Positions 27,123 through 35,677 of a DNA stretch of 64,000 nucleotides are shown in pieces. The stretch is from Conyzicola lurida (GTDB taxonomy: Bacteria > Actinomycetota > Actinomycetes > Actinomycetales > Microbacteriaceae). The notes beneath the pieces are model-generated. The model was not told the DNA's origin and ran no database searches. It saw only the letters and a list, made by a program, of their open reading frames with translations. How positions within the stretch are numbered: position 1 is the stretch's first letter; each line of letters begins with the position of its first letter. Both the position numbers and the translations under genes were made by a program. The DNA lies in contig NZ_JACHMJ010000001.1 in assembly GCF_014204935.1 (NCBI RefSeq), positions 2,232,001 through 2,296,000 of the forward strand. The letters are read 5' to 3'.

Positions 27123-27734
27123 TTAGTCGGCGAGGATGCCGTAGAGGGCACGGCGCGCCTCGTCCAGCTTGGTCACTGCCTCGGCACGCTGCGCGTCGGT
27201 GGCGGCGAACCGGAACTGGTGCACCACGCCCATGAGCTTCGCGACGCTCTCGTGCAGGCCCGCGTCGGCGTCGGTGCGCTCGGTGACGCTCGCCCAGACG
27301 CGGTCGAGTTCCTCGGTGTGGGCCTCGACGTAGGCGCGCCCCTCGGCGGTGAGCTGGAACTCGGTGCGGCGGCCCTCGCCGACGCCCTCGATGAGTTCCT
27401 CGTCGACGAGCTGCTGCAGTGTCGGGTACACCGAGCCGGGGCTCGGAGTCCAGGTACCGCCGCTCCTCTCGGCGATGTCCTTGATGAGCGCGTAGCCGTT
27501 GTACGGCTTCTCTTTCAGCAGGGAGATGATCGCGAGCCGGACGTCGCCCCGGCGCTTGCGCTGCGGCCCGGGTGGCATAAAGCCGCGCGGTCCGAACCCG
27601 CCGAAGCCGGGGCCGAAACCGGGGGCGCCGGCGGCGAAGGCGCGCATGCGCTCTCCGCGTCCGAAGCCGCGAGGCGTGTGGCCCTCTCCGCGCTCGTGGC
27701 GGTGATGGTCGTTCGTGTGGAAGTCGCTGTTCAT
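27123..27734 (-). CDS. PadR-family transcriptional regulator
   Basis: A 203-residue regulator. The first 55 residues are His, Gly, Phe and Arg rich and disordered (FGPGFGGFGPRGFMPP). The PadR winged helix follows: RRGDVRLAIISLLKEKPYNG, then YALIKDIAERSGGTWTPSPG and SVYPTLQQLVDEELIEG with wing GEGRRTEFQLT. A C-terminal helical dimerisation arm ends the protein. Upstream at 27786-27809 lies an AT-rich, repeated palindrome that is probably its own operator, so autoregulation is likely. No target gene is adjacent except possibly the Fic-like gene downstream. Confidence 0.9.
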   Translation of the reverse strand: MNSDFHTNDHHRHERGEGHTPRGFGRGERMRAFAAGAPGFGPGFGGFGPRGFMPPGPQRKRRGDVRLAIISLLKEKPYNGYALIKDIAERSGGTWTPSPGSVYPTLQQLVDEELIEGVGEGRRTEFQLTAEGRAYVEAHTEELDRVWASVTERTDADAGLHESVAKLMGVVHQFRFAATDAQRAEAVTKLDEARRALYGILAD

Positions 27735-27785
27735 AGCGGTTCCGTCCTTTCGTCAGATTCGCCGACCGTTCGTCGGCGATGTAGT

Positions 27786-27809
27786 AACGATATATCGGTA
27801 TCTATCGGA
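27786..27809 (-). promoter_or_regulatory. Probable PadR operator
   Basis: The perfect 10-base palindrome CGATATATCG (27788-27797) is followed directly by the near copy GTATCTATCG. It lies about 50 bases upstream of the padR start, in a G+C-rich genome where such an AT run is unusual. PadR proteins typically bind AT-rich dyads at their own promoter. Confidence 0.55.
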
Positions 27810-27834
27810 ACGCAAGAGCAAACTTAAAAGAAAA

Positions 27835-27864
27835 ACGCCCGGAGGCCGTCAGGCATCCGGGCGT
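27835..27864 (-). terminator. Intrinsic terminator after rnhB-DUF2469
   Basis: Stem ACGCCCGG / CCGGGCGT with an inner GCC-gtca-GGC pair. On the minus strand it is followed by TTTTTCTTTT, a strong U-run, 15 bases past the DUF2469 stop. Confidence 0.9.
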
Positions 27865-27878
27865 CACTACCACGACGA

Positions 27879-28202
27879 CTATTCGTCGAGAGCGAGTTCC
27901 TTGGGCAGCTCGAGCTCCTTCGAGCTCAGCTCTTCGACGTTGACGTCCTTGAAAGTGAGAACGCGTACGCTCTTCACGAAGCGGTCGGAACGGTAGACGT
28001 CCCACACCCACACGTCGTTCATCGTCAATTCGAAGTAGAAGTCGTGCTCGGTGTCCTGGCGCACGAGTTCGACCTCGTTCGCGAGGTAGAAGCGGCGTTC
28101 CGTCTCCACGACATAGCGGAACTGCCCCACCACGTCACGGTATTCGCGGTACAGGGCTAGCTCGACCTCGCGGTCGTAGTCTTCGAACTCGTCTTCGTCC
28201 AT
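27879..28202 (-). CDS. DUF2469 family protein
   Basis: A 107-residue very acidic protein, a conserved actinobacterial family with unknown function. Typical stretches are DEFEDYDREVELALYREYRD, RFYLANEVELV and DVWVWDVYR. It follows rnhB by 12 bases and is closed by the terminator at 27835-27864, the usual rnhB-DUF2469 pairing of Actinobacteria. Confidence 0.93.
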   Translation of the reverse strand: MDEDEFEDYDREVELALYREYRDVVGQFRYVVETERRFYLANEVELVRQDTEHDFYFELTMNDVWVWDVYRSDRFVKSVRVLTFKDVNVEELSSKELELPKELALDE

Positions 28203-28214
28203 CGTCTGACAATC

Positions 28215-28859
28215 CTAAGCCGAAGTCTTGAGCCACGTGCGCCGGTGCAGATCCGTCGCGCCGAGCTCGTCGATCGCGGCGAAGTGCGCCGCGGAGCCGT
28301 AGCCCTTGTTGCCGGCCCAGCCGTAGCCGGGCAGGCGGCCGTCGGCCTCGATCATCAGGGTGTCCCTGTGCACTTTTGCCACGACGGATGCCGCGGCCAC
28401 CGACGCGCAGTCGCGGTCGGCCTTCACGCGGGTCTGAACCCGCAGTGGTGCCTGCAGCGCCGGATTCAACCAGTCGTGCGACCCGTCCAGCAGGATGACG
28501 CTCTCGTTGACGAGCGCCCCGGCCTGGTGCATCGCGACGAGCCCGCGTTTCGCCGCGAGCCCGAGGGCCGCGACGATGCCGATCGCGTCGACCTCGTCGG
28601 CCGACGCCAGCCCGACCGCCGTGTGCACCGCCCAGGCGACGGTGAGCGGCTCGAGTTCCACGCGCCGCTTCTCGCTGAGCATCTTCGAGTCGCGCAGTCC
28701 GACCGGGTGTGCACCGACCGCCTGGTCGACCAGACAGAGTCCGACCGCGACCGGCCCGGCAATCGCGCCCCGGCCCACCTCGTCGATGCCGATGACGTAG
28801 CGCGCCCCGGCCCGGTGCATCGCCGTCTCGACCTCGAGGGTCGGGTCCGTCACCGCCAT
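28215..28859 (-). CDS. rnhB: Ribonuclease HII
   Basis: A 214-residue enzyme that nicks RNA in RNA-DNA hybrids, including single ribonucleotides. Motifs: GIDEVGRGAIAGPV (Asp-Glu), LRDSKMLSEKRR, VKADRDCASVAAASVVAKVHR with the third catalytic Asp, and GYGWAGNKGYG. The start is ATG 28859, one base past the lepB stop; an ATG at 28883 would overlap lepB and is less likely. Confidence 0.95.
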   Translation of the reverse strand: MAVTDPTLEVETAMHRAGARYVIGIDEVGRGAIAGPVAVGLCLVDQAVGAHPVGLRDSKMLSEKRRVELEPLTVAWAVHTAVGLASADEVDAIGIVAALGLAAKRGLVAMHQAGALVNESVILLDGSHDWLNPALQAPLRVQTRVKADRDCASVAAASVVAKVHRDTLMIEADGRLPGYGWAGNKGYGSAAHFAAIDELGATDLHRRTWLKTSA

Positions 28860-28860
28860 G

Positions 28861-29643
28861 TCAGTCCTTCGCGGCGTCGACACCGCGGAAGACGATGGGG
28901 TAGTTGTCGAGCCAGGTCCAGCGGTCGAGCGGCCAGGTCACCAGCACCGCGCGCCCCACGACGTTGTCGATCGGCACGAAGGCGGTCTCGGGGTCGAGGG
29001 CGTAGTGGTACGAGGAGTCGGCCGAGTCGTAGCGGTTGTCGCCCATCACCCAGAGCGAGTCCTCCGGCACGGTGATCGTGAAGTCGTTCGTCGTGGCCTT
29101 GGTGGCGTTGCCCAGCTCGGTGTACGGCTCCTCGAGCGGGACGCCGTTGACGAGCATCTGGCCGAGGTCGTTGCAGCAGGTGACGAGGTCGCCCGGCAGG
29201 CCGATGACGCGCTTGATCAGGTGGTCGTCGCTGTCGGGCGCGCTGAGTCCGACGAAACCGAGCACGGCGTCGATCCCGGCGGCCACGGGGTTCTGGTTCT
29301 TCGGCACGGGCACCCCCAGCCATCCGCCCGGGTCGGTGAAGACCACGACGTCGCCGTGGTCGATGGGTACGACGTCGGGCTCCAGCAGGTTGACAATGAT
29401 GCGGTCGTCGACATGCAGCGTGTCCATCATCGATTCCGAGGGGATGTAGAACGAGCGGATCAGGAACGTCTTGATCAGGAACGAGATGAGGAGGGCCGCG
29501 AGAAAGATGAAGAGGATGTCGCGGAGGAACAGCTTCACTCCGCGCGTCTTGCGCTGCTTGTCCGTGAGACGGGGCTTCCCCGTCGTGCGCCGGCTGTCTT
29601 CGTCGGCGCTCGTCGCGCCAGCCGGCTGTAGTTCGCTTGTCAT
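28861..29643 (-). CDS. lepB: Signal peptidase I
   Basis: A 260-residue type I signal peptidase. One N-terminal membrane anchor (about 37-60, FLRDILFIFLAALLISFLIK) precedes the catalytic box FYIPSESMMDTLHVDDRI with the nucleophile Ser; the general-base Lys is in LIKRVIGLPGDLVTCC, and MGDNRYDSADSSYH is the usual box E. It removes signal peptides of secreted proteins. The ATG at 29643 follows a strong hairpin (29651-29688) that abuts its Shine-Dalgarno sequence. Confidence 0.95.
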   Translation of the reverse strand: MTSELQPAGATSADEDSRRTTGKPRLTDKQRKTRGVKLFLRDILFIFLAALLISFLIKTFLIRSFYIPSESMMDTLHVDDRIIVNLLEPDVVPIDHGDVVVFTDPGGWLGVPVPKNQNPVAAGIDAVLGFVGLSAPDSDDHLIKRVIGLPGDLVTCCNDLGQMLVNGVPLEEPYTELGNATKATTNDFTITVPEDSLWVMGDNRYDSADSSYHYALDPETAFVPIDNVVGRAVLVTWPLDRWTWLDNYPIVFRGVDAAKD

Positions 29644-29650
29644 TAAACCC

Positions 29651-29688
29651 CTGAGCTCCCTGCCAATTGTATTCGGCAGGGAGCTCAG
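29651..29688 (-). terminator. Strong hairpin between rplS and lepB
   Basis: A perfect 14-base-pair stem (CTGAGCTCCCTGCC and complement) with a 10-base loop. On the minus strand it is followed by GGGTTTA and the lepB ATG, so it lacks a proper U-run. It may act as an attenuator or terminator for rplS, or it may control access to the lepB ribosome site, which begins at its foot. Confidence 0.6.
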
Positions 29689-29731
29689 TAGTTCACCCGG
29701 GGGGGTGTGGGTCTCAAGTTAAGAGAGACGC

Positions 29732-30079
29732 TTACGCGTCGCGCTTCTCCTTGATCTTCGCCTTCTTGCCACGCAGGTTGCGCAGGTAGTACAGCTTCGC
29801 GCGACGGACGTCACCGCGGGTGACGACCTCGATGTGGTCGATGACCGGCGAGTGCACGGGGAAGGTGCGCTCTACGCCGACCTGGAAGCTGACCTTGCGG
29901 ACGCAGAACGTCTCGCGGACGCCCTCGCCCGAGCGGCCGATGACGACACCCTGGAAGACCTGGATACGCGAGCGCGTGCCTTCGATGATGTTGACGTGCA
30001 CCTTGACGGTGTCACCGGCGCGGAAGGCCGGGATGTTGTCCTTGAGGGAAGCCGCATCAACGGCGTCGAGAATATGCAT
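29732..30079 (-). CDS. rplS: 50S ribosomal protein L19
   Basis: A 115-residue L19, normal length, placed at the 30S-50S interface. Motifs: [36 protein letters not shown] and [20 protein letters not shown]. The start is ATG 30079; upstream in-frame codons (to 30115) lack family likeness. It is probably transcribed from its own promoter in the 165-base gap 30080-30244, in which no clear -10 was identified. Confidence 0.96.
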   Translation of the reverse strand: MHILDAVDAASLKDNIPAFRAGDTVKVHVNIIEGTRSRIQVFQGVVIGRSGEGVRETFCVRKVSFQVGVERTFPVHSPVIDHIEVVTRGDVRRAKLYYLRNLRGKKAKIKEKRDA

Positions 30080-30244
30080 GGTATTCACTCTCTGCAACCG
30101 CCACAGGTCGATCACTTTTTGATAATTCTTGAAGTAAGGAGGCGTGCGTCACGTGACCACGTTTCCCCTGTGGCAGAAACGTGCGGAAGCACAAAGATCA
30201 ATCATCGCATAAATTGCGCGATTGCCGCCACTTCGCCGGGCGCC

Positions 30245-30745
30245 TCAGCGGTCGGGCAGCTCCTCGCGGGTGCCGTCCGGGTTCACGATGATAACGCGGC
30301 CCGAGGCCGGCCCGGGTTCCGGCGTTTCCGCGCGGTAGGTTCCGACGTCGATCGGATCGAGCGAGAGGGCGGCCTGCACTCGCGTACGGGTCTCGCGGAA
30401 CAACTGCCAGACGGCGTTCCAAAAGGCGACGAGCGCGATCAGCACGATGACGACGGAGAGGGCGCCCGAGGTGGCGAAGCCGTAAGCGATGATGGCGATG
30501 TGCCACGCTCCGAGGACGGCCGCATCCGTCCAGGACACCGCGCGGGCTTCACGCACCGCTTTCCGTGCGGTCGTGAGACCGGCGACAGCCAGCATCACGA
30601 CGAAAAGCACGGGGCAGAGCACGAGATACAGCAGGAAATCCCAGCCCACGCCGTCGAGGATGATACCACGGCCAATTAGCACCCACGAGGGCAGCACAAT
30701 TGCTGCGATAAACTGCCAATAGAACAGTGCTCGACGGAGATACAT
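30245..30745 (-). CDS. Membrane protein of unknown function
   Basis: A 166-residue protein with four membrane helices (about 10-27, 36-57, 76-93, 96-115) and a soluble C-terminal tail of about 50 residues ending NPDGTREELPDR. The pattern FYWQFIAAIVLPSWVLIGRG at the N-terminus is distinctive but I do not recognise a family with known function. It is divergent from the TetR gene at 30801, with 55 bases between. Confidence 0.75.
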   Translation of the reverse strand: MYLRRALFYWQFIAAIVLPSWVLIGRGIILDGVGWDFLLYLVLCPVLFVVMLAVAGLTTARKAVREARAVSWTDAAVLGAWHIAIIAYGFATSGALSVVIVLIALVAFWNAVWQLFRETRTRVQAALSLDPIDVGTYRAETPEPGPASGRVIIVNPDGTREELPDR

Positions 30746-30800
30746 GCTTTAAGGGTAGCCTCATGCTGGGCTCGACCACGAATACGGGGTAATTGCGGCA

Positions 30801-31445
30801 ATGAAAGACCAATCGGCACTCCTCCCGAGTTTGGCGACCATTCGCACGGAACCTGTGCAGCAGCGCAGCAGCGAGCGAATCACCCTCCTCCTCGACACCG
30901 CAGCCTCCCTCATCGACGAGAAGGGCATCGACGGACTCACCACGAGCGATGTCGCCGCGCGCTCGCGCTCGTCGGTCGGAGTCGTCTACCGTTATTTCCC
31001 CAACATCCAGTCCTTGCTGCGCGCCCTCGCCGCCCGCAACATGGAGCGCTTCCTCTCCGCCACGTTCACCGTGGTCGATGAGAACCCCAGCGAATGGCTC
31101 GGCGAACTCGACCTCATCCTCGACGTCTACGCGCAGCTCTCGCGCTCCGAACCGGGCTTCCGCGCCCTGCACTTCGGCGGCGTGATCGACGAGCGGTTCA
31201 TCGACAGCAACGTCAACTCGAACAAAGAGCTCGCCACCCAGATCCTGCAGTTCATGGGCGAGCGGTACGACCTCCCCACGACCGAGGACTTCGTCGTCGA
31301 TCTGGATGTCGCCATCGAGATCGCCATGGCGCTGATCAACCGCGCGTTCCGCATCGACCGCGACGGCGACGAGCGGTACCTCGAGAAAGCCCGCGTCGTC
31401 GTGCGCGACGTCCTCGAGCCGTACCGCACCAATAGCGCCGCCTGA
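30801..31445 (+). CDS. TetR-family transcriptional regulator
   Basis: A 214-residue regulator. The N-terminal HTH is SERITLLLDTAASLIDEKG, then IDGLTTSDVAARSRSSVGVV and YRYFPNIQSLLRALAARN. The C-terminal ligand domain (about 75-214) is all helical and not assignable. Its divergent neighbour, the four-helix membrane protein, is the most natural target. The map gene lies 96 bases downstream. Confidence 0.9.
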   Translation: MKDQSALLPSLATIRTEPVQQRSSERITLLLDTAASLIDEKGIDGLTTSDVAARSRSSVGVVYRYFPNIQSLLRALAARNMERFLSATFTVVDENPSEWLGELDLILDVYAQLSRSEPGFRALHFGGVIDERFIDSNVNSNKELATQILQFMGERYDLPTTEDFVVDLDVAIEIAMALINRAFRIDRDGDERYLEKARVVVRDVLEPYRTNSAA

Positions 31446-31459
31446 CAGCACTTCTCTAA

Positions 31460-31519
31460 GTTTTCGGAGCTCTGAGTTTCGCACTCTGGGTTTCTGCAGC
31501 TCTGAGCTTCGGCAGCAGG
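31460..31519. repeat. Degenerate 14-16 bp tandem repeats upstream of map
   Basis: Four imperfect units in the tetR-map gap: GTTTTCGGAGCTCTGA, GTTTCGCACTCTGG, GTTTCTGCAGCTCTGA and GCTTCGGCAGCAGG. They end about 22 bases before the map ATG. No -35/-10 pair is apparent in them. Confidence 0.6.
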
Positions 31520-31541
31520 TGCCGTCTAGACTGGCAGCACC

Positions 31542-32309
31542 ATGATTGAACTGCGCACCCCCGCCGAAATCGAACAGATGGCCGTCGCGGGGGCCTTCGT
31601 CGCCAGTGTCCTCGAAGCAACCGCGGCCGCCACCGACGTCGGCGTCAACCTGCTCGAGCTCGACAAACTGGCCCACAGCATGATCAGGCAGCGTAAGGCC
31701 GAGAGCTGCTACATCGACTACCACCCCTCGTTCGGCGCGTCGCCGTTCGGCAAGGTTCTGTGCACGTCGGTCAACGACGCCGCGCTGCACGGACTCCCCC
31801 ACGACTACCGGCTGCGCGACGGCGACGTCGTGAGTCTCGACTTCGCGGCATCCGTCGACGGCTGGGTCGCCGACTCCGCGATCACGCTCACCGTGGGCAC
31901 GCCCCGCGACGAGGACCTCGCGCTCCTCGCCACCGTCGAGCTCGCCCTCGAGGCGGGCATCGCGGCCGCCCAGCCCGGCGGCAAGATGGGCGACGTGTCC
32001 GCTGCGATCGGCCAGGTCGCGCACGCGGCCGGCTACGCGGTGAACCTCGACTTCGGCGGACACAGCGTGGGCCGCACCATGCACGGCGACCTGCACGTGC
32101 CCAACGACGGTCGCCCGAAGCGCGGATTTCCACTGCGCGAGGGCCTGGTCTTCGCGATCGAGCCGTGGCTCATGCTCGGCACCTCGAAGATCTACACCGA
32201 CAAAGACGGCTGGACACTGCGCAGCGCCGACGGCTCGCGCGCCGCACACGTGGAGCACACCGTCGCGATCACCGCTGACGGTCCGCGGGTGTTGACGGCG
32301 CGCTCCTAG
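31542..32309 (+). CDS. map: Methionine aminopeptidase
   Basis: A 255-residue type I enzyme that removes N-terminal Met from new proteins. The substrate His lies in NDAALHGLPHDY; metal ligands are two Asp (VVSLDFAASVDGWVADSAI), His in GGHSVGRTMHG, Glu in FAIEPWL and Glu in HVEHTVAI. Length is normal. It is a plus-strand insert in the ribosomal supercluster, convergent with trmD across a 135-base gap. Many Actinobacteria have two map genes; whether this is the sole copy cannot be seen. Confidence 0.93.
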   Translation: MIELRTPAEIEQMAVAGAFVASVLEATAAATDVGVNLLELDKLAHSMIRQRKAESCYIDYHPSFGASPFGKVLCTSVNDAALHGLPHDYRLRDGDVVSLDFAASVDGWVADSAITLTVGTPRDEDLALLATVELALEAGIAAAQPGGKMGDVSAAIGQVAHAAGYAVNLDFGGHSVGRTMHGDLHVPNDGRPKRGFPLREGLVFAIEPWLMLGTSKIYTDKDGWTLRSADGSRAAHVEHTVAITADGPRVLTARS

Positions 32310-32444
32310 CCCGGGTCCCCGACTGCCGACTGCTCGACTGGTCGACTGGTCGACAGGACGGTTCAGCCCCGTCGCACCTCGAACAGGACGATTCGCGCTC
32401 GCAAGAACCGGTCGACCTGTCGGGCGGGTGATCCCGCGGGCCCG
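32310..32444. other. Convergent gap, map/trmD
   Basis: A 135-base region containing short direct repeats of GACTGGTC (32333-32350) and two GTCGAC-centred segments (GGTCGACAGGAC, GGTCGACCTGTCGGG). It may serve as a bidirectional terminator, but no clean stem with a U-run was seen. Confidence 0.35.
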
Positions 32445-33128
32445 CTACTCCCCGAGCAGATCCGGCCGCACGCGTCTCGTGCGCTCGAGCTGCTGCTCGT
32501 GACGCCAGGCGGCGATCGCGCCGTGGTTGCCGCTCAGCAGCACCGGCGGAACCTCGAGGTCGCGCCAGACGCCGGGCTTCGTGTAGCTCGGGTATTCGAG
32601 TAGCCCGTCTTCGTGGCTCTCCTCGGTGAGGCTCTCGGGGTTGCCGACGACACCGGGGACGAGCCTGCCGATCGCCTCGATCATCGCCATGACGGCGACC
32701 TCTCCCCCGTTGAGCACGTAGTCGCCGAGGCTGACCTCGCGCACGCGCGCACGCGTGGACGTGTGGGCGATGACGCGCTGGTCGATTCCCTCGTAGCGGC
32801 CGCAGCCGAACACGAGGTGCGGCTCGAGGGCCAGCTCGCGGGCGGTGGCCTGCGTGAACCTCTCGCCGGCGGGCGACGGGAAGATGACGACGGATGACGC
32901 GTCCGTGAGCACCTCGTCGAAGGCCTCGCCCCACGGCTCGGGCTTCATCACCATTCCGGCGCCGCCGCCGTAGGGGGTGTCGTCGACCGTGCGGTGCCTG
33001 TCGTGCGCGAAGTCCCGCAGGTTGTGCACGCCGAGGTCGATGATGCCCTTCTCGCGCGCCTTGCCGAGCAGCGAGATGTCGAGCACCCCGAAGAACTCGG
33101 GGAAGATGCTGATGATGTCGATGCGCAT
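32445..33128 (-). CDS. trmD: tRNA (guanine-N1)-methyltransferase
   Basis: A 227-residue SPOUT methyltransferase that makes m1G37 in tRNAs reading CNN codons and prevents frameshifting. Motifs: [37 protein letters not shown], and the deep trefoil knot GRYEGIDQR with [15 protein letters not shown]. The start is ATG 33128, four bases after the rimM stop. Last gene of the rpsP-khpA-rimM-trmD operon. Confidence 0.97.
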   Translation of the reverse strand: MRIDIISIFPEFFGVLDISLLGKAREKGIIDLGVHNLRDFAHDRHRTVDDTPYGGGAGMVMKPEPWGEAFDEVLTDASSVVIFPSPAGERFTQATARELALEPHLVFGCGRYEGIDQRVIAHTSTRARVREVSLGDYVLNGGEVAVMAMIEAIGRLVPGVVGNPESLTEESHEDGLLEYPSYTKPGVWRDLEVPPVLLSGNHGAIAAWRHEQQLERTRRVRPDLLGE

Positions 33129-33132
33129 CGGC

Positions 33133-33783
33133 CTAGCTTTCGGCAGGCGCGGGGGTATCGCTTTCGGGGGCGTCGGACGCGGCATCCGGCTCGATGTATT
33201 CGACGAGCTTTTCGGCGCCGGGCTGTTCCTCGTCGGGGAGCTCTTCGAAGAGCCCGACGGGAGGCGTGACGGTGAGGGTGCCGGCCTTGACGTCGACCGC
33301 GGTGACGATCGCCTTGACGAACGGCACGAGGACGTTGCCGTTGTCGGTCTTGACCGTGAGCAGGTCCTGCGCCGGGAAGTGATCGATCTCGGCGACGGTG
33401 CCGACCTTCACGCCGTCGCGGAGAACCGTGAGTCCGACCAGCTGGTGGTCGAACCAGGCGTCTTCTTCATCGGGGATCTCGGCGAGGTCGTGGTCGATCC
33501 AGAGGATCGCCTTGATCAGCGTCTCGGCGACCGAGCGGTCGGGGACGTCCTTGAAGAAGGCGACGGCGTGGCTGTTGTACCACTTGAGCTCGATGAGCTC
33601 GATCGTCTTGTTGTGCCAGGCCGAACTCGTCGGGACCTGGAGAGTGAAAACGGATCCCGGGGTGAAACGACCGTCCGGGTCATCCGTGAACATCTCGACT
33701 TTGATGCCGCCCTTGAGGCCGTGCGCCTTGGTGAGGCGACCGACTCGCAATTGCGACTTGTTGGACTGTGCTGCTGCTGCCAC
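33133..33783 (-). CDS. rimM: 16S rRNA processing protein RimM
   Basis: A 216-residue assembly factor for the 30S head. The N-terminal beta-barrel has [20 protein letters not shown] and [13 protein letters not shown]; the PRC-barrel has [20 protein letters not shown] and [22 protein letters not shown]-terminal acidic Pro/Glu/Asp tail of about 35 residues is extra compared with E. coli. The start is taken as GTG 33783, four bases past the khpA stop; a TTG at 33804 inside khpA would add seven residues. Confidence 0.93.
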   Translation of the reverse strand: MAAAAQSNKSQLRVGRLTKAHGLKGGIKVEMFTDDPDGRFTPGSVFTLQVPTSSAWHNKTIELIELKWYNSHAVAFFKDVPDRSVAETLIKAILWIDHDLAEIPDEEDAWFDHQLVGLTVLRDGVKVGTVAEIDHFPAQDLLTVKTDNGNVLVPFVKAIVTAVDVKAGTLTVTPPVGLFEELPDEEQPGAEKLVEYIEPDAASDAPESDTPAPAES

Positions 33784-33787
33784 CGGA

Positions 33788-34024
33788 TTAGAAGTCGGTG
33801 TCAACCACGTCGACGCGCACCTTGCGACCGTCGGCGAGAGCCGTGATCAGGGTGCGGAGCGCCTTGGCGGTGCGGCCTGCGCGGCCGATCACACGGCCGA
33901 GGTCCTCGGGGTGCACGCGCACCTCGAGGACCTCGCCGCGTGGCGAACTCTTAGCTGCTACCTGCACATCTTCAGGGTGATCGACGATCCCCTTGACGAG
34001 GTGTTCAAGAGCGGGAGCGAGCAT
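33788..34024 (-). CDS. khpA: KH-domain RNA-binding protein KhpA
   Basis: A 78-residue single KH domain with the GxxG loop in LGRVIGRAGRTAKALRTLI. It binds RNA, and in Gram-positive bacteria with KhpB affects cell-wall synthesis and division. Always found between rpsP and rimM in Actinobacteria, as here (5 bases after rpsP). Confidence 0.94.
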   Translation of the reverse strand: MLAPALEHLVKGIVDHPEDVQVAAKSSPRGEVLEVRVHPEDLGRVIGRAGRTAKALRTLITALADGRKVRVDVVDTDF

Positions 34025-34029
34025 AGTTG

Positions 34030-34458
34030 TTAGGCCTCGTCTGCAGTCGCTTCGACGGTCTCGGTGGACTCCTCGGCGGGAGCCTCCGCGACCTTCTCGG
34101 CGGGCTTCTCGGTCTTGGGCTTCAGAACCGGCTTCTTCTTCTCGTCGGAGACGAAGGCAACCTTGGGCTCCTTGGTCTTGACGGTCGAGACCGCGTTCTT
34201 GTCGCCCTTGAAGATGCCCCAGTCGCCGGTCAGCTTGAGGATCGCCTCAACCTGCGGGCTCGGCTGGGCGCCGACGGACAGCCAGTACTGGGCGCGAGCC
34301 GAGTCGACCTCGATGAACGAGGGGTTCTCGGTCGGGTGGTACTTTCCGATCTCCTCGATCGAACGGCCGTCGCGCTTGGTGCGCGAGTCGGCAACGACGA
34401 TGCGGTAGAACGGTGCACGGATCTTGCCCATGCGCTTCAAACGAATCTTTACAGCCAC
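34030..34458 (-). CDS. rpsP: 30S ribosomal protein S16
   Basis: A 142-residue S16. The core (about 1-85) begins [20 protein letters not shown] and includes [20 protein letters not shown]; a Lys/Glu/Ala tail of about 50 residues follows, an actinobacterial extension. GTG start at 34458 with AGGAG seven bases upstream. First gene of the four-gene operon ending with trmD. Confidence 0.96.
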   Translation of the reverse strand: MAVKIRLKRMGKIRAPFYRIVVADSRTKRDGRSIEEIGKYHPTENPSFIEVDSARAQYWLSVGAQPSPQVEAILKLTGDWGIFKGDKNAVSTVKTKEPKVAFVSDEKKKPVLKPKTEKPAEKVAEAPAEESTETVEATADEA

Positions 34459-34631
34459 AATTCTCCTGAGATAAATGTTTTGGTGGCGAACTGCTAGCCG
34501 TGAGCGTGGGGGCACACTCGGCACAAAAGCTCTAAGGGATCCCTTCCGCACCTGATTAGAGGGTCGGGCGCGGAGGGCTCAACACACCATTCTGCCAGAT
34601 AAACGGCCGATGCGGGAACAGCCGGGCGCTC
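34459..34631 (-). promoter_or_regulatory. Leader and promoter region of rpsP operon
   Basis: A 173-base gap downstream of the EamA gene. It must contain the rpsP promoter. A 12-base palindrome AAGGGATCCCTT sits near 34535-34546; its meaning is unclear. No convincing -10 was identified. Confidence 0.4.
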
Positions 34632-35588
34632 TCAGGCCCGGTCAGCGGCGGCGAGTGCCGGACGGCGACGGCTCACCGCGACGCCGACGAGGCAGACGGC
34701 ACCGCCGAGGATGGCGGTGAGGGCCGGGATCTCGCCGAAAACGACGAGGCCGAGCAGGATAGCGAGCGGCGGAACGATGTAGGTGGTGACCCCGAGGTGC
34801 CCGGCGGGCATGCGCGAGAGGGCGTACGCCCAGGTGCTGAAGGCGAGAGCCGTGGGGACGGCGCCGAGGTACACCACTCCCCCGATCGCGGCGGCGGGAG
34901 CGTCGGCGAGCGCGGAGACGAGTTCGCCCGCGAACGGCAGGCACGCGACGAGCCCGATGACACAGCCCAGCCAGGTGACCTGGGCCGCGGGGAGGCGCTT
35001 CAACGCCGGTTTCTGCATCAGGACTCCGGCGGCGTAGGTCACGGCCGCGACGAGCGCCCACACGACTCCGACGGGGTCCACACCCGCGGTACCGCCCGTA
35101 CCGAATCCGATGAGCACGACGCCGAGGAACGCGATGCCCGCGCCGATGGCGAGCCATTTGGGAATGCCCTCGCGCAGGAACACCCCGGCACCGAGCGCGA
35201 TGAGGATCGGCCCGATGTTCACGATCATGGCCGTGGTGCCGGCGTCGAGCGACTTCTCTGCGATGTTGAGGGCCACGTTGTAGCCGCCGAACCAGACGAC
35301 GCCGAAACCGGCGATGAGCAGCCACTCCCGGCGGTCGGGCGCTACCCACTTTCGCCCGATGAGCAGCAGGCTCAGCAGCGCGGCACCGACGGCGAGACGG
35401 CCGAGAGCGAGGGCTCCCCCGCTGAAGTACGGCGCGGTGCCGCGGATCACGATGAAGGCGCTCGCCCAGGCGAGCACCGTCACCACGATGGCCACGGTCA
35501 CCGCCGGGGTGAGGCCGGGCGCGCGGCCCGGAACAGGCACGGGGGACGTCGGGGTCATGCGTACGACGCTAGCGGCGGCATCCGACAT
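34632..35588 (-). CDS. EamA/DMT-family transporter
   Basis: A 318-residue drug/metabolite exporter of the RhaT/YdcZ-like DMT superfamily, with ten predicted helices in two EamA repeats (about 28-155 and 170-305). Family-like stretches are LAWASAFIVIRGTAPYFSGG and GAVPTALAFSTWAYALSRM. Substrate unknown. Two in-frame ATGs compete: 35588 (AGAAG six bases upstream) is preferred over 35558. Divergent from the YbdK gene, 89 bases apart. Confidence 0.86.
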   Translation of the reverse strand: MSDAAASVVRMTPTSPVPVPGRAPGLTPAVTVAIVVTVLAWASAFIVIRGTAPYFSGGALALGRLAVGAALLSLLLIGRKWVAPDRREWLLIAGFGVVWFGGYNVALNIAEKSLDAGTTAMIVNIGPILIALGAGVFLREGIPKWLAIGAGIAFLGVVLIGFGTGGTAGVDPVGVVWALVAAVTYAAGVLMQKPALKRLPAAQVTWLGCVIGLVACLPFAGELVSALADAPAAAIGGVVYLGAVPTALAFSTWAYALSRMPAGHLGVTTYIVPPLAILLGLVVFGEIPALTAILGGAVCLVGVAVSRRRPALAAADRA

Positions 35589-35677
35589 TTCTTCTCAACC
35601 CGTGGATCATGGCAGTTCGTGACGCGGGATTGGCCGTGTTGCGCGCTTCTCGCCCCGAAACTTGCCACAATCGCAGG

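Noticed and set aside
32310-32444. Possible attachment site or mobile-element scar in the map/trmD gap
   Set aside because: Only short direct repeats of GACTGGTC are present, with no integrase or boundary repeat.
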